DNA from: Flavobacterium sp. Leaf82
GTDB lineage: Bacteria > Bacteroidota > Bacteroidia > Flavobacteriales > Flavobacteriaceae
Length of the DNA: 64,000 nt
Assembly (NCBI RefSeq): GCF_001422725.1
Contig: NZ_LMMA01000032.1
Location: 62,001-126,000 of the forward strand
Direction of reading: 5' to 3'
Of the stretch, positions 26,636 through 35,553 are shown piece by piece. The notes under the pieces are model-generated. The model was not told where the DNA came from, ran no database searches, and saw nothing but the letters and a program-made list of their open reading frames with translations. Positions within the stretch are counted from its first letter, which is position 1. Each line of letters opens with the position of its first letter. Made by a program: the position numbers and the translations under genes.

Positions 26636-27148
26636 ATGAACAAAAAAGTTAAAATTTCGGCTATTGTACTATTAGGAATGTTAGCAATAACTTCATGTGG
26701 AAAAAAAGATACTACAACAACTGATGCGTCAGAAATTAATCAAACGGAAGATGAATCACAAGCAGAAGCAGTTAGCAATGAATTGGTTATTGAAGGAAAT
26801 GACCAGATGCAGTTTAATAAAAAAGAATTAAGAGCTACTGCCGGACAACCTATTACTTTGACCTTAAAACATGTTGGTCAAATACCAAAAGAAGCAATGG
26901 GACACAATCTTGTTATTTTACAAGAAGGAACAGATGAAGCTGCTTTTGCTGCAAAAGCTATTACGGCTAAAGAAACAGATTATATTCCAGCTTCTGAAAA
27001 AGCATCTATTGTAGCGCATACCAAATTATTGGGCGGTGGAGAAGAAGATACTATTCAATTTACAATTGATAAAAAAGGAACATACAACTTTTTATGTACT
27101 TTTCCAGGGCACGTAGCCATGATGAAAGGGGTTTTAATTGTTGAGTAA
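26636..27148 (+). CDS. Azurin-type blue copper lipoprotein
   Basis: The 170-residue cupredoxin transfers electrons in the periplasm. It has a lipoprotein signal (C21 in TSCGKK) and a Glu/Thr-rich linker. The type 1 copper ligands are H90 (GHNLV), C154, H159 and M163 in FLCTFPGHVAMMKG. It is 24 bp downstream of the Rrf2 gene, probably in one operon. The likely electron acceptor is the nirK product encoded 4 kb away. Confidence 0.93.
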   Translation: MNKKVKISAIVLLGMLAITSCGKKDTTTTDASEINQTEDESQAEAVSNELVIEGNDQMQFNKKELRATAGQPITLTLKHVGQIPKEAMGHNLVILQEGTDEAAFAAKAITAKETDYIPASEKASIVAHTKLLGGGEEDTIQFTIDKKGTYNFLCTFPGHVAMMKGVLIVE

Positions 27149-27198
27149 ATAACAAACTCTAACGCTGTTTACAGGTTAGGGTTTTTTAATGAATTAAT

Positions 27199-27218
27199 AA
27201 AAGATAAAATTGTCTTTT
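27199..27218. promoter_or_regulatory. Operator-like inverted repeat in front of ric
   Basis: The 20-bp site has arms AAAAGA and TCTTTT around an AT core. It is the exact reverse complement of the site at 32201-32220 and lies 42 bp before the ric start. Confidence 0.75.
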
Positions 27219-27259
27219 ATTGAAAATAGATAATATAATAATGATAAAAATTAGACAAA

Positions 27260-27982
27260 ATGGAAAATTTAAAAAATAATACAATTGGTTCGTTTGTAGC
27301 GAAAGATTTTAGAACTGCTGCAGTATTTACAAAATATCAAATTGATTTTTGTTGTAAAGGCAACAGGATTCTTACTGAAGTATGCGAAAAACAAAATATT
27401 GACTCGGATGTATTGGTGCAAAACCTGATTGATGTTTTAGAATCTGAAAACAACAACGGGATAGATTTTAATTCATGGCCATTAGATTTACTGGCAGATT
27501 ATATCGAAAAAACACATCATCGTTATGTTGAGGATAAATCTATTATCCTGAAACAATTTTTAGATAAACTTTGCAAAGTACATGGTGACGCTCATCCGGA
27601 ATTATTTAGAATAAATGAATTGTTTACGGCAGGAGCAGGAGAATTGGCACAACACATGAAAAAAGAAGAATTAATGTTGTTTCCCTTCATAAAAAGAATG
27701 GTAAAAACCAAAGAAGAGCATGGAATCCTGACTCAGCCTTCATTTGGCAGCGTTTCTAACCCAATCGCAATGATGATGCAAGAGCATGATAATGAGGGAG
27801 ATCGTTTTCGTGAAATTGCGAGTATAACAAATAATTATACGCCGCCAAGTGACGGATGTACGACTTATAAAGTAACTTTTGCAATGCTAAAAGAATTTGA
27901 AGAAGATTTACACAAACACATTCACCTGGAGAATAATATCTTGTTTAATAAAGCGGTAGTTCTGGAAGAAGAATTTGCCTAA
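27260..27982 (+). CDS. ric: Iron-sulfur cluster repair di-iron protein (Ric/YtfE/ScdA)
   Basis: The 240-residue protein repairs Fe-S clusters damaged by nitric oxide or peroxide. The N-terminal ScdA domain (DUF542) has the Cys pair C31-C32 in IDFCCKG. The hemerythrin-like domain has the His/Glu ligands in HHRYVEDK, HGDAH, HMKKEELMLFP, MMMQEHDNEGD and HKHIHLENNILF. It is monocistronic between an operator-like palindrome and a terminator, consistent with NO-induced expression. Confidence 0.95.
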   Translation: MENLKNNTIGSFVAKDFRTAAVFTKYQIDFCCKGNRILTEVCEKQNIDSDVLVQNLIDVLESENNNGIDFNSWPLDLLADYIEKTHHRYVEDKSIILKQFLDKLCKVHGDAHPELFRINELFTAGAGELAQHMKKEELMLFPFIKRMVKTKEEHGILTQPSFGSVSNPIAMMMQEHDNEGDRFREIASITNNYTPPSDGCTTYKVTFAMLKEFEEDLHKHIHLENNILFNKAVVLEEEFA

Positions 27983-28000
27983 ATAATAATTACAATAATT

Positions 28001-28045
28001 GCACCAACTGAATCATTAAAAATGAGTACGGTTGGTGCATTTTTT
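28001..28045 (+). terminator. Terminator of ric
   Basis: GCACCAACTG pairs with CGGTTGGTGC (one non-Watson-Crick pair) and is followed by a T-rich run. Confidence 0.85.
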
Positions 28046-28056
28046 ATTTAAAACAA

Positions 28057-29296
28057 ATGGGGGATATATTAAAAATAAGTTCAGTTAGAAGTTGGATATT
28101 ATGCTGTTTTTGTAATTTTTTGATAGCTTCAGTTATGGGGTTGTTAATGCGATTTATGACATTATTTAATTTTGATGGTATAAATTATAGTTTTCTCCTT
28201 CATGCACATTCGCATGTAGCAATGTTAGGCTGGGTTTATATGACAATTTATGTTTTAATTGTTCGGATGTTTATCCCAAAAGATAAAAGCTATAAACCCA
28301 TTTATAATCGATTATTCTGGATGACGGAATTTACTGTTATCGGCATGATGATTTCTTTTCCTGTTCAGGGATATGCTTTTTTTTCGATACTATTTTCAAC
28401 AGCACATATTTTATTAAGTTATGTTTTTTGCGTGTTGGTCTGGAAAGATTGCAGCAAAGAGAATACGCGTGAAAGAAAACTTCTGATGACAGCAATTTTG
28501 TTTCTGGTTTTTTCAACTTTTGGAGTTTGGTGTTTAGGACCTGCATTAAATATGTTGGGAAAACAAAACGCATTTTATCAAATTGCAATCCAATTCTTTT
28601 TACATTTTCAGTTTAATGGCTGGTTTTTATTTGCCGTTTTTGCTTTATTCTTAAAACAGGCTAAAAGAAACTTGGAAGGGGAGAGTTTTAAAAAGATTCT
28701 TTGGTTTATTACTGTTATCAACATTCTTAACAATAGCGCTTCCGATAAGCTGGTACATTAAAAACGAAATGCTAAAATGGATTAATGTTTTTGGGGTTTT
28801 ACTGCAAATTGTAGCTTTCGTGTATTTTTATAAAATGCTGAAAACTAATATTACATATTTCAAAACCAACTTAAACACAACAACAAAAAGTATTTATATT
28901 CTAGTTTTATTTTCCTTGTTTTTCAAAATAAGCACTCAGTTATTAAATTTAATGCCAGATCTTTTTGAAGTTTCACATCAAATCAGAAATCTTGTAATTG
29001 GCTTTATTCACTTAACAACTCTTGGTATTATTACCGGAATTTTATTTGGAGTATTAATCGAAAATAAAGTACTGGATCATAAATCTAAAATTTTGAGTTA
29101 CGGAATAAAAATTTTTAGTCTGGGATATATCTTGAATGAAGTTTTATTGTTTCTTCAGGGCGGATTTTTTTATTTAGGAATAGGAAAAATTTCCGGATAT
29201 TTTGAGGGATTATTTATTTCCGGATTTTTGATTGTAATAAGTATAATCTTGATTATGATCATGATTTTAAATACAAAACAAGAGCCAATTCCTTAA
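28057..29296 (+). pseudogene. Multi-helix membrane protein gene split by a one-base frameshift
   Basis: Two adjacent frames (28057-28761 and 28769-29296) read as one protein of about 412 residues if one A is removed from the A5 run at 28690-28694. After the shift the sequence continues RFFGLLLLSTFLTIALPIS, then WYIKNEMLKW, and joins the second frame without a stop. Without the shift the first frame ends in an unlikely hydrophilic tail. The protein has about ten hydrophobic helices and conserved-looking His motifs LHAHSHVAMLGWVY and FFLHFQFNGWF, which recall His-bearing helices of heme-copper oxidase/NnrS-type proteins. That resemblance is inference. The change may be a real mutation or an error in a homopolymer. 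A +1 shift is needed, so a classical -1 slippery site does not explain it. Confidence 0.75.
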
Positions 29297-29313
29297 AACT
29301 GTCTCTTGTTTTT
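29275..29313. terminator. Terminator overlapping the split gene's 3' end
   Basis: AAAACAAGAG (inside the coding end) pairs with CTCTTGTTTT (29303-29312). It separates convergent genes. Confidence 0.7.
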
Positions 29314-29327
29314 AACTAGTCAACGAT

Positions 29328-29924
29328 TTAAATTTTTTGAGCTTCCTGATTTATTGTTTCAACTGTTTTAGTATTATTTACTGCGAGACCTTCTTGTTGG
29401 TATATCAATTCTCCGTCAGTATTAAAAACACTTATAATATTAGAATGAGAAAATTCCATAGGAGATATTTGTTTGTAATTAACAGCTAAAACTGCTGCAA
29501 ATTCTCTGGTATTATCTTCTGTAGAGCGCAAGAAAATCCAGGGATCGTGATTGAGCTTGTTGGCTATTGCAAATGATTTTAATTTTTGCGGAGTATCTGT
29601 CACAGGATCAATACTGACTAAAATAAGTTTTACATTTTTTTTAGTTTTCTTATCCAGTTTTGCCTCAATAGCTCTCATATCTGCAACTAATCTGGGGCAA
29701 GCTGCTTTACACGAAGTATAAATCATTACCATAACAAGAACATTTCCTTTTAAACTCTTTAGTTCAATATTTTTGTTGTCCTGAGTCGTCCATTTTGAAG
29801 GAAGATTGTAGATGGATAAATCTGTAATTGGTTTTTCTTTTGATGTATCCCTATTAATTTTATTGTCTTTGCAACTTTGTAGGTTCAAAGCAATTATAAA
29901 AAGTGCCAGTATTGTTTTTTTCAT
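29328..29924 (-). CDS. SCO1/SenC-family copper chaperone lipoprotein
   Basis: The 198-residue thioredoxin-fold lipoprotein has a lipobox LQSC (C18). The copper-binding site is C72-x3-C76 (TSCKAAC) with H160 (EFSHSN). SCO proteins deliver copper to oxidases and, beside nirK, probably to nitrite reductase. The longer in-frame start at 29963 is rejected because MKKTILALF begins a normal signal peptide. It is 16 bp after the formylglycine-type gene, so it is the last gene of the nirK operon. Confidence 0.9.
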   Translation of the reverse strand: MKKTILALFIIALNLQSCKDNKINRDTSKEKPITDLSIYNLPSKWTTQDNKNIELKSLKGNVLVMVMIYTSCKAACPRLVADMRAIEAKLDKKTKKNVKLILVSIDPVTDTPQKLKSFAIANKLNHDPWIFLRSTEDNTREFAAVLAVNYKQISPMEFSHSNIISVFNTDGELIYQQEGLAVNNTKTVETINQEAQKI

Positions 29925-29940
29925 TTTAGATAATTTAAAA

Positions 29941-30711
29941 TTATTGTTTTGTTGTACTTGCACATCTAAAACCCAGATTTCTTGTTGAATACTGCGCTTT
30001 CAGGCTGCCTCTAAAAGCATAACGCATAAAAGCTGCATAATTCATTAAGTCTGTAGCATTAACAGATCCAGCGCCACAAAACAGGTTTTTATCGTCGCTT
30101 TTATCTTTTCTGGATTCTCCTGATAAAAAAATGCTGTTAAAATCAGCTGTCCATTCCCAGACTAAACCATGCATGTCATAAACTCCCCAGTGATTTTTGA
30201 AAGTTTTTCCAACGGGATTTTCGTAGGTTTTAGATTTTTCGTACCACGATAAAATGTATGTATTGAATTCTGTTTTAGTTCTGGCATCAATTTTATTTTC
30301 ATCTGCCATCGCCACATATTCCCATTCATCAATTGTTGGCAATCGTTTTCCCTGACATTCGCAATATTTTTTTGCTGCAAACCATGAAATGCTTGTTGCC
30401 GGAGTTTTTGGATTTATATTTCCAAAATCAAAATCGCTTTTCCAATAAGAAAGGTAACTTTCATCTGCAAAAATCCCTTTTATTTTAGATTTGCTAAAAC
30501 TCGGATTCTTTTTTATGAATATTAAAAATTCACCATTTGTAACGGGATAGATATCTATAAAAAAGGTTTTTACAACGACTGGTTTCTTTTCAGTCGCTCC
30601 ATAAAGAGGGATAAAAGATCCCTCTTGTATTTGTACCATTTTTTTATTCTGTGCGCTCATAAATCCTGTCTGAACGAAGAAAAGGATCAGTATTAAAATA
30701 CCTTTATACAT
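29941..30711 (-). CDS. Formylglycine-generating-enzyme-like protein (NirV-like)
   Basis: The 256-residue protein has a signal peptide (1-20, ending MSAQ) and a FGE-sulfatase/SUMF1 fold. Elements are FFIDIYPVTNGEFLIF, ATSISWFAAKKYCECQGKRLPTIDEWEYVA, GVYDMHGLVWEWTADF and the ending RNLGFRCAS. Genes of this family beside nirK are called nirV. Their role with nitrite reductase is not settled. It is 12 bp after nirK and 16 bp before the SCO gene in one operon. Whether it has sulfatase-activating activity is not shown by the sequence. Confidence 0.88.
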   Translation of the reverse strand: MYKGILILILFFVQTGFMSAQNKKMVQIQEGSFIPLYGATEKKPVVVKTFFIDIYPVTNGEFLIFIKKNPSFSKSKIKGIFADESYLSYWKSDFDFGNINPKTPATSISWFAAKKYCECQGKRLPTIDEWEYVAMADENKIDARTKTEFNTYILSWYEKSKTYENPVGKTFKNHWGVYDMHGLVWEWTADFNSIFLSGESRKDKSDDKNLFCGAGSVNATDLMNYAAFMRYAFRGSLKAQYSTRNLGFRCASTTKQ

Positions 30712-30723
30712 AATTTGATGCTA

Positions 30724-32157
30724 TTATCGCAGGGATTTTACCAGTTCTGGCGTTACGACTGTTTTATTATTTCCCCAACTATTATATATATAGGTCATAA
30801 CATTGGCAATTTCATCATCAGATAAATTTTGACTTGGCATTATATTATTGAATTTTTGCCCATTTACTGTGATTTCACCAGACAAACCATGTAAGATTGT
30901 TTTAATAGCTCTTTTTGAATCGGCATTTAGATAATCTGATTTTGCAAGAGGCGGAAATGTATTTGATATTCCCTGACCTTCAGATTGGTGACAGGCAAAA
31001 CAAGTTGTTCCAAAGATCTCTTTGCCAATTTTTATTTTTTCTGCCACAGTTCTTTTTGGTATACTCGTTTTCGAAGATGCATTAACAGGCATATTTTGTA
31101 TTGTTCCTCCTTCTGGTAAATAAATTCCTTCTTGGATTGTTCCTGAATAAATATTTTTGTTTTCTGCACCTTCTACTTTTAGGATTCCCAGTGCACCTTT
31201 GTTAAATGCCCTAAAAATCGAGTGATCTACGAGAATAAAACTTCCGGGAGTTTCTACTTTAAAATCTACAATTGCAGCTCCGCCTGCGGGAATTAAGGTT
31301 GTCTGAACATTTTTATTAATAAGAGAACCGCCTTCTAAGTGAACATTATCAAATATTTCTCCAATAACATGAAAAGACGATACCAGATTTGGGCCTCCAT
31401 TTCCAACAAACAAACGAACCGTTTTGCCTACTTTTGCTGTAAGTTCATTTCCGTTTGTCAGGGAACCTACTTTTCCGTTAAAAACAACATAATCAGGAGT
31501 TTCTTTAACGGCTTTGGTCATATCAAAAGGCTGATGTCCCTTTGCTCCATATTCGCCTTGCGTATAAAAATCACCCTGCATTACATAATATTCTTTATCA
31601 ACTGGCGGTAATCCCCCTTCTGGTTCAACCAGAATCAGACCGTACATTCCGTTTGCAATATGCATTCCAACCGGAGCAGTTGCGCAATGATATACATATA
31701 AGCCAGGGTTAATTACCTTAAAACTAAATACCTTTTCATGACCGGGCGCGACTAACGAAGAGGTTGCGCCGCCGCCGGGACCAGTAACTGCGTGCAGATC
31801 GATATTGTGAGGTAATTTATTGTCCGGATGATTTTTTAAGTGAAATTCGACTTCGTCACCAACTCGTGTTCTAATAAAACTTCCGGGTACAGAACCGCCA
31901 AATGTCCAGTAGGTATATGTTACACCATCGGTCATGGTTGCTTCCTGCTCCTTAATTTCCATGTTGATTTTTAGCTTCATGGCTGTTCTGTTTCCAACTG
32001 GTTTAGGTACGAGTGGCGGAGATGTTAATTCAGCTTGCATTTCTCCTTCAGTTACAATGTCAGAATAATTAGTTTTTTCTTTCTTACATGACACAAGTAA
32101 GAGTAAAAAGAGGACAAACAGAAAGGCTTTGATTTTAATAACGGACTTTTTTTTCAT
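30724..32157 (-). CDS. nirK: Copper nitrite reductase with fused C-terminal cytochrome c, lipoprotein
   Basis: The 477-residue enzyme reduces nitrite to nitric oxide. It has a lipobox VSC (C24) and two cupredoxin domains. Type 1 copper ligands are H117, C158, H166 and M171 ([18 protein letters not shown]). Type 2 ligands are H122, H157 and H312. The active-site Asp is D120 (PHNIDLHA) and the catalytic His is H263 (SFHVIG). After ~residue 335 a linker leads to a cytochrome c domain with CFACH (386-390) and likely axial M440. Three-domain heme-linked NirKs are known. The first gene of the nirK-nirV-SCO operon, it has an operator-like palindrome 44-63 bp upstream. No NO reductase is encoded in the window. 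Confidence 0.95.
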   Translation of the reverse strand: MKKKSVIKIKAFLFVLFLLLLVSCKKEKTNYSDIVTEGEMQAELTSPPLVPKPVGNRTAMKLKINMEIKEQEATMTDGVTYTYWTFGGSVPGSFIRTRVGDEVEFHLKNHPDNKLPHNIDLHAVTGPGGGATSSLVAPGHEKVFSFKVINPGLYVYHCATAPVGMHIANGMYGLILVEPEGGLPPVDKEYYVMQGDFYTQGEYGAKGHQPFDMTKAVKETPDYVVFNGKVGSLTNGNELTAKVGKTVRLFVGNGGPNLVSSFHVIGEIFDNVHLEGGSLINKNVQTTLIPAGGAAIVDFKVETPGSFILVDHSIFRAFNKGALGILKVEGAENKNIYSGTIQEGIYLPEGGTIQNMPVNASSKTSIPKRTVAEKIKIGKEIFGTTCFACHQSEGQGISNTFPPLAKSDYLNADSKRAIKTILHGLSGEITVNGQKFNNIMPSQNLSDDEIANVMTYIYNSWGNNKTVVTPELVKSLR

Positions 32158-32200
32158 AATAAATGGTTTTTATTTTAGTTTTTGAATCTGAAGTAAATTT

Positions 32201-32220
32201 AAAAGACAATTTTATCTTTT
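32201..32220. promoter_or_regulatory. Operator-like inverted repeat in front of nirK
   Basis: AAAAGACAATTTTATCTTTT (20 bp) is the exact reverse complement of the ric site. It lies 44 bp before the nirK start codon and marks nirK as a member of the same regulon. Confidence 0.75.
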
Positions 32221-32402
32221 ATTATGATAAAAGTCATCTTCTGACTCTTTATGATTGATTATATTCAGTTTTAAGGATATTGATTTGATAATTTCTTACG
32301 TTAAATACGATAAGTTTATACAATAAAAACAGCGGATAATGGGGATTCAGAATATTTTTCAATAAAAATAATTGGCTGACTCTATTTTAGAATAATAATC
32401 AT

Positions 32403-32410
32403 TATTTTTG
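32403..32410 (+). promoter_or_regulatory. -7 element for the PLP acyltransferase gene
   Basis: TATTTTTG matches TAnnTTTG, 41 bp before the start. Confidence 0.45.
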
Positions 32411-32450
32411 CACCCTGTATAAAATAAAATTATTACTTCAAAATATATTT

Positions 32451-33713
32451 ATGGTAAAAGATTTATTCGAAAGAATTCAGAACAATAAAGGACCATTAGG
32501 AAAATGGGCTTCACAAGCTGAGGGATATTTTGTATTCCCAAAATTAGAAGGAGAACTTGGTCCAAGAATGCAATTTGGTGGAAAAAATATTTTAAACTGG
32601 AGTTTGAATGACTATTTAGGACTTGCAAATCATCCTGAAGTACGTCAGGCCGATATTGATGCTGCAACTCAATTTGGAGCAGCTTACCCAATGGGGGCTC
32701 GTATGATGTCAGGTCATACAAAATACCACGAACAATTAGAAAACGAATTAGCTGAGTTTGTAATGAAACCGGCGGCATATTTATTAAATTTTGGTTATCA
32801 GGGAATGGTTTCGACTATTGATGCCTTGGTTACTAAAAATGACATTATTGTTTATGATGTTGATTCTCATGCTTGTATCATTGATGGTGTTCGTTTGCAC
32901 ATGGGTAAACGTTTTACATACAAACACAATGATCTTGAAAGTATGGAGAAAAACCTGCAACGTGCTACTAAAATGGCAACAGAAACAGGTGGTGGAATTC
33001 TTTTTATTACCGAAGGTGTTTTTGGAATGCGAGGACAACAAGGTAAATTAAAAGAAATTGTAGCTTTAAAAGAAAAATATAATTTCCGTTTATTAGTAGA
33101 TGATGCACACGGTTTTGGTACTCTTGGTAAAACAGGAGCGGGAGCAGGTGAGGAGCAGGGAGTTCAGGACGGTATTGACGTATATTTCTCTACTTTTGCA
33201 AAATCAATGGCTAATATTGGTGCATTTGTTGCTGCGGATCAGGATATTATTGATTATTTGAAATATAATTTACGTTCTCAAATGTTTGCAAAAGCATTGC
33301 CAATGATTCAGACAATTGGTTCATTGAAACGTTTAGAGTTATTGCGTAATCACCCTGAATTGAAAGATAAACTTTGGGAAAATGTAAATGCATTACAAAA
33401 CGGATTGCGTTCAAGAAACTTCAATATTGGAGATACAAATACTTGTGTAACACCAGTTTATTTAGAAGGAAGTGTTCCTGAAGCAATGGTAATGGTGAAC
33501 GATTTAAGAGAAAACTACGGTATTTTCTTGTCTATTGTAATTTATCCGGTTATTCCAAAAGGAATTATTTTGTTAAGAATGATCCCTACAACATCACATA
33601 CTTTAGGAGATATTGATGAAACGTTAGTAGCATTTGAAGCAATTCGCGAGAAATTAGAAAATGGTACTTATAAAGAAATTGCAAGCAGAACTAAAGTAGA
33701 TTTAGACGCTTAA
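32451..33713 (+). CDS. PLP-dependent alpha-oxoamine synthase, serine palmitoyltransferase-like
   Basis: The 420-residue enzyme condenses an acyl thioester with an amino acid. The fold is class I/II PLP with NWSLNDYLGLANHP, GARMMSGHTKYHEQLE, VDSHACIIDG, VDDAHGFGTLG and the PLP Lys in STFAKSMANIGAF. In the Bacteroidota this subgroup supplies the long-chain base of sphingolipids or, in Flavobacteriia, the cysteate-derived capnine base of sulfonolipids. The amino-acid substrate cannot be read from the sequence. Kbl and BioF are less likely alternatives. It is monocistronic and a small lipoprotein gene follows. Confidence 0.88.
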   Translation: MVKDLFERIQNNKGPLGKWASQAEGYFVFPKLEGELGPRMQFGGKNILNWSLNDYLGLANHPEVRQADIDAATQFGAAYPMGARMMSGHTKYHEQLENELAEFVMKPAAYLLNFGYQGMVSTIDALVTKNDIIVYDVDSHACIIDGVRLHMGKRFTYKHNDLESMEKNLQRATKMATETGGGILFITEGVFGMRGQQGKLKEIVALKEKYNFRLLVDDAHGFGTLGKTGAGAGEEQGVQDGIDVYFSTFAKSMANIGAFVAADQDIIDYLKYNLRSQMFAKALPMIQTIGSLKRLELLRNHPELKDKLWENVNALQNGLRSRNFNIGDTNTCVTPVYLEGSVPEAMVMVNDLRENYGIFLSIVIYPVIPKGIILLRMIPTTSHTLGDIDETLVAFEAIREKLENGTYKEIASRTKVDLDA

Positions 33714-33749
33714 TTTCTTCAAAATAAATTCCTAATATGGGAATTATGT

Positions 33750-33785
33750 AAAAAAATCCATTCGTTATGCGAATGGATTTTTTTT
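33750..33785 (+). terminator. Terminator of the PLP acyltransferase gene
   Basis: AAAAAATCCATTCG pairs with CGAATGGATTTTTT. The same stem sequence recurs in the next terminator. Confidence 0.85.
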
Positions 33786-33828
33786 ATTTAAAGTAATTTT
33801 ATATAACTAATTATAAAAACAAAAGAAC

Positions 33829-34308
33829 ATGAAGAAAATACTAGCCTTTACAATTATTACTTTAAGTGTTTTTGCTTCTTGTAAAAAAGATCAAGTTGCA
33901 GAACCGGTAGAAATTACACCAAAAGCACCAAAAGAAGCTCAAATCCTTGAGCCATCAGGAGATCAATGTTATGCATCGACAGGTGCTAATAAAATTGAAC
34001 TAAGTTACAATGTAAACTCGCATCAGGAAGTAAATGGAAAATTAAGCTATAACATAGCCGGGAAAGATAAAAATGAAGGAACTTTGATAGGGAATATGAA
34101 GGGCGATACTTTAATTGCTGATTATACCTTTATGTCAGAAGGAGTTTCATCTATTAGAGAGGTTGCTTTTATTGAAAAAGAAGGAATTCTTTATGAAGGA
34201 TATGGAGATGTTGTGGAAGCAAATGGTAAAGTTTCCTTTAAAGATAAAAAACTACTGAAATTTGATCAAAAAAATACATTAACAAAAGTTGATTGTAAAG
34301 CAGAATAA
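33829..34308 (+). CDS. Lipoprotein of unknown function
   Basis: The 159-residue lipoprotein has a lipobox FASC (C18), an acidic/Pro linker, then a beta-rich region with GDQCYASTGANKIELSYNV and a final pair of cysteines (DQCYA and VDCKAE) that could form a disulfide. No family is recognised. It lies between two terminators and is probably transcribed alone. Confidence 0.75.
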   Translation: MKKILAFTIITLSVFASCKKDQVAEPVEITPKAPKEAQILEPSGDQCYASTGANKIELSYNVNSHQEVNGKLSYNIAGKDKNEGTLIGNMKGDTLIADYTFMSEGVSSIREVAFIEKEGILYEGYGDVVEANGKVSFKDKKLLKFDQKNTLTKVDCKAE

Positions 34309-34330
34309 GTTTTCTGTTATTATTTATACT

Positions 34331-34364
34331 AAAAAATCCATTCTTTGGGGAGAATGGATTTTTT
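34331..34364 (+). terminator. Terminator after the lipoprotein gene
   Basis: AAAAAATCCATTCT pairs with AGAATGGATTTTTT around a 6-nt loop. Confidence 0.85.
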
Positions 34365-34383
34365 AGTTTTATGATTATTTAGA

Positions 34384-35502
34384 TTAAAGATATTTCAGAT
34401 AAGTTTTTCTCTGACAATGAATTGTTGGGTCAAAGTTTTTCCATAATAAATGAATTGCCGTATTCTCTGCTAATTCTGGAGTTCTAATACAATTCTGAAT
34501 TCCTTTTTCAGAAAACGTTTTATAATATTCATCAAAAATAATGGCTGTAACTCCTTTGTTTTGATAATCAGGATGAACTCCGATAAGGTAAAAAACAACG
34601 TCTTTACTTTGTTTTCTTGCTTTTAATAAATGAATAAATCCAAACGGAAATAGTTTTCCTTTAGCCTTTTGTAATGCCTCAGAAAAACTTGGCATTACGA
34701 TACTAAAAGCAATTAATTTATCATCTTTATCAACAACAAACTTAATGTATTCCGGATTGATAAAGCTAATGTATTTCTTCTTGAAGTATTCTTTCTGAAC
34801 ATCTGAGATTGCCACAAACGAAGCTAATTTAGCATAAGATTCATTAAATAAATCAAACATTTTGTCGACATGCGGCATAATGTCTTTTGTTTTTGTAAAG
34901 GTAAGAGAGCGCAAACCGTATCTCTTTTTGATTAGTTCCTGTGCTTTTAGAAAAAACTCAGGTTTAACATTCGAAAAAGGGAAAATACTTTCGATATATT
35001 CTTTTTCTACCTGAAAGCCTAACTGTTCAAAGTGAGTTACATAATACGGATTATTGTACCATGTAATCATGGTTCCCATTTGATCATAACCTTCTGTAAG
35101 AACACCAACTTTATCTAAATTCGAAAATCCCATTGGACCTTCAGCATGTTCCAGATTATGTTGTCTGCCCAGTTCATAAACTTTTTCAAGTAAAGCTTTT
35201 GTTACTTCGATATCATCAATAACATCAAACCAACCGAAACGAACTTTTCTTTTGTGCTGATTATTAACTTCAGACCAATTGATAATTGCCGTAATTCTGC
35301 CCACAATTTCGTTGTCTTTGTAAGCAATATAAAAATAAGCTTCGGCATTATCAAAAGCAGGATTTTTTGTTTTATCAAAAGATTCCAGTTCATCTGCAAT
35401 AATTGGCGGAACCCAATACGGATTGTCTTTGTAGAGTGAAAATGGAAATTTGATATAATCAGTTAATTCCTTTTTGGTTTTGGCTTCTTTAATTGTAATC
35501 AT
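34384..35502 (-). CDS. GNAT-like acyltransferase family protein
   Basis: The 372-residue soluble protein fits the N-acyltransferase fold: IKFPFSLYKDNPYWVPP and AEAYFYIAYKDNEIVGRITAIINW form the first half, and VVFYLIGVHPDYQNKGVTAIIFDEYYKTFSEKG carries the acetyl-CoA-type pyrophosphate loop (Q-N-K-G). The central part (EGPMGFSNLDKVGVLTEGYD) is characteristic of a Bacteroidota subgroup without known function. Proximity to the serine palmitoyltransferase-like gene is suggestive only, because the two are convergent and separated by another gene. Confidence 0.75.
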   Translation of the reverse strand: MITIKEAKTKKELTDYIKFPFSLYKDNPYWVPPIIADELESFDKTKNPAFDNAEAYFYIAYKDNEIVGRITAIINWSEVNNQHKRKVRFGWFDVIDDIEVTKALLEKVYELGRQHNLEHAEGPMGFSNLDKVGVLTEGYDQMGTMITWYNNPYYVTHFEQLGFQVEKEYIESIFPFSNVKPEFFLKAQELIKKRYGLRSLTFTKTKDIMPHVDKMFDLFNESYAKLASFVAISDVQKEYFKKKYISFINPEYIKFVVDKDDKLIAFSIVMPSFSEALQKAKGKLFPFGFIHLLKARKQSKDVVFYLIGVHPDYQNKGVTAIIFDEYYKTFSEKGIQNCIRTPELAENTAIHLLWKNFDPTIHCQRKTYLKYL

Positions 35503-35553
35503 TAAAATTCTGTATGTAAATATCTCTTTTAAGAGGTTTGTTATTAATTTCTA

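Noticed and set aside
28690..28700. Programmed ribosomal frameshift in the split membrane gene
   Set aside because: Joining the frames needs a +1 change, not the -1 of a classical slippery heptamer, and no stimulatory structure is evident.
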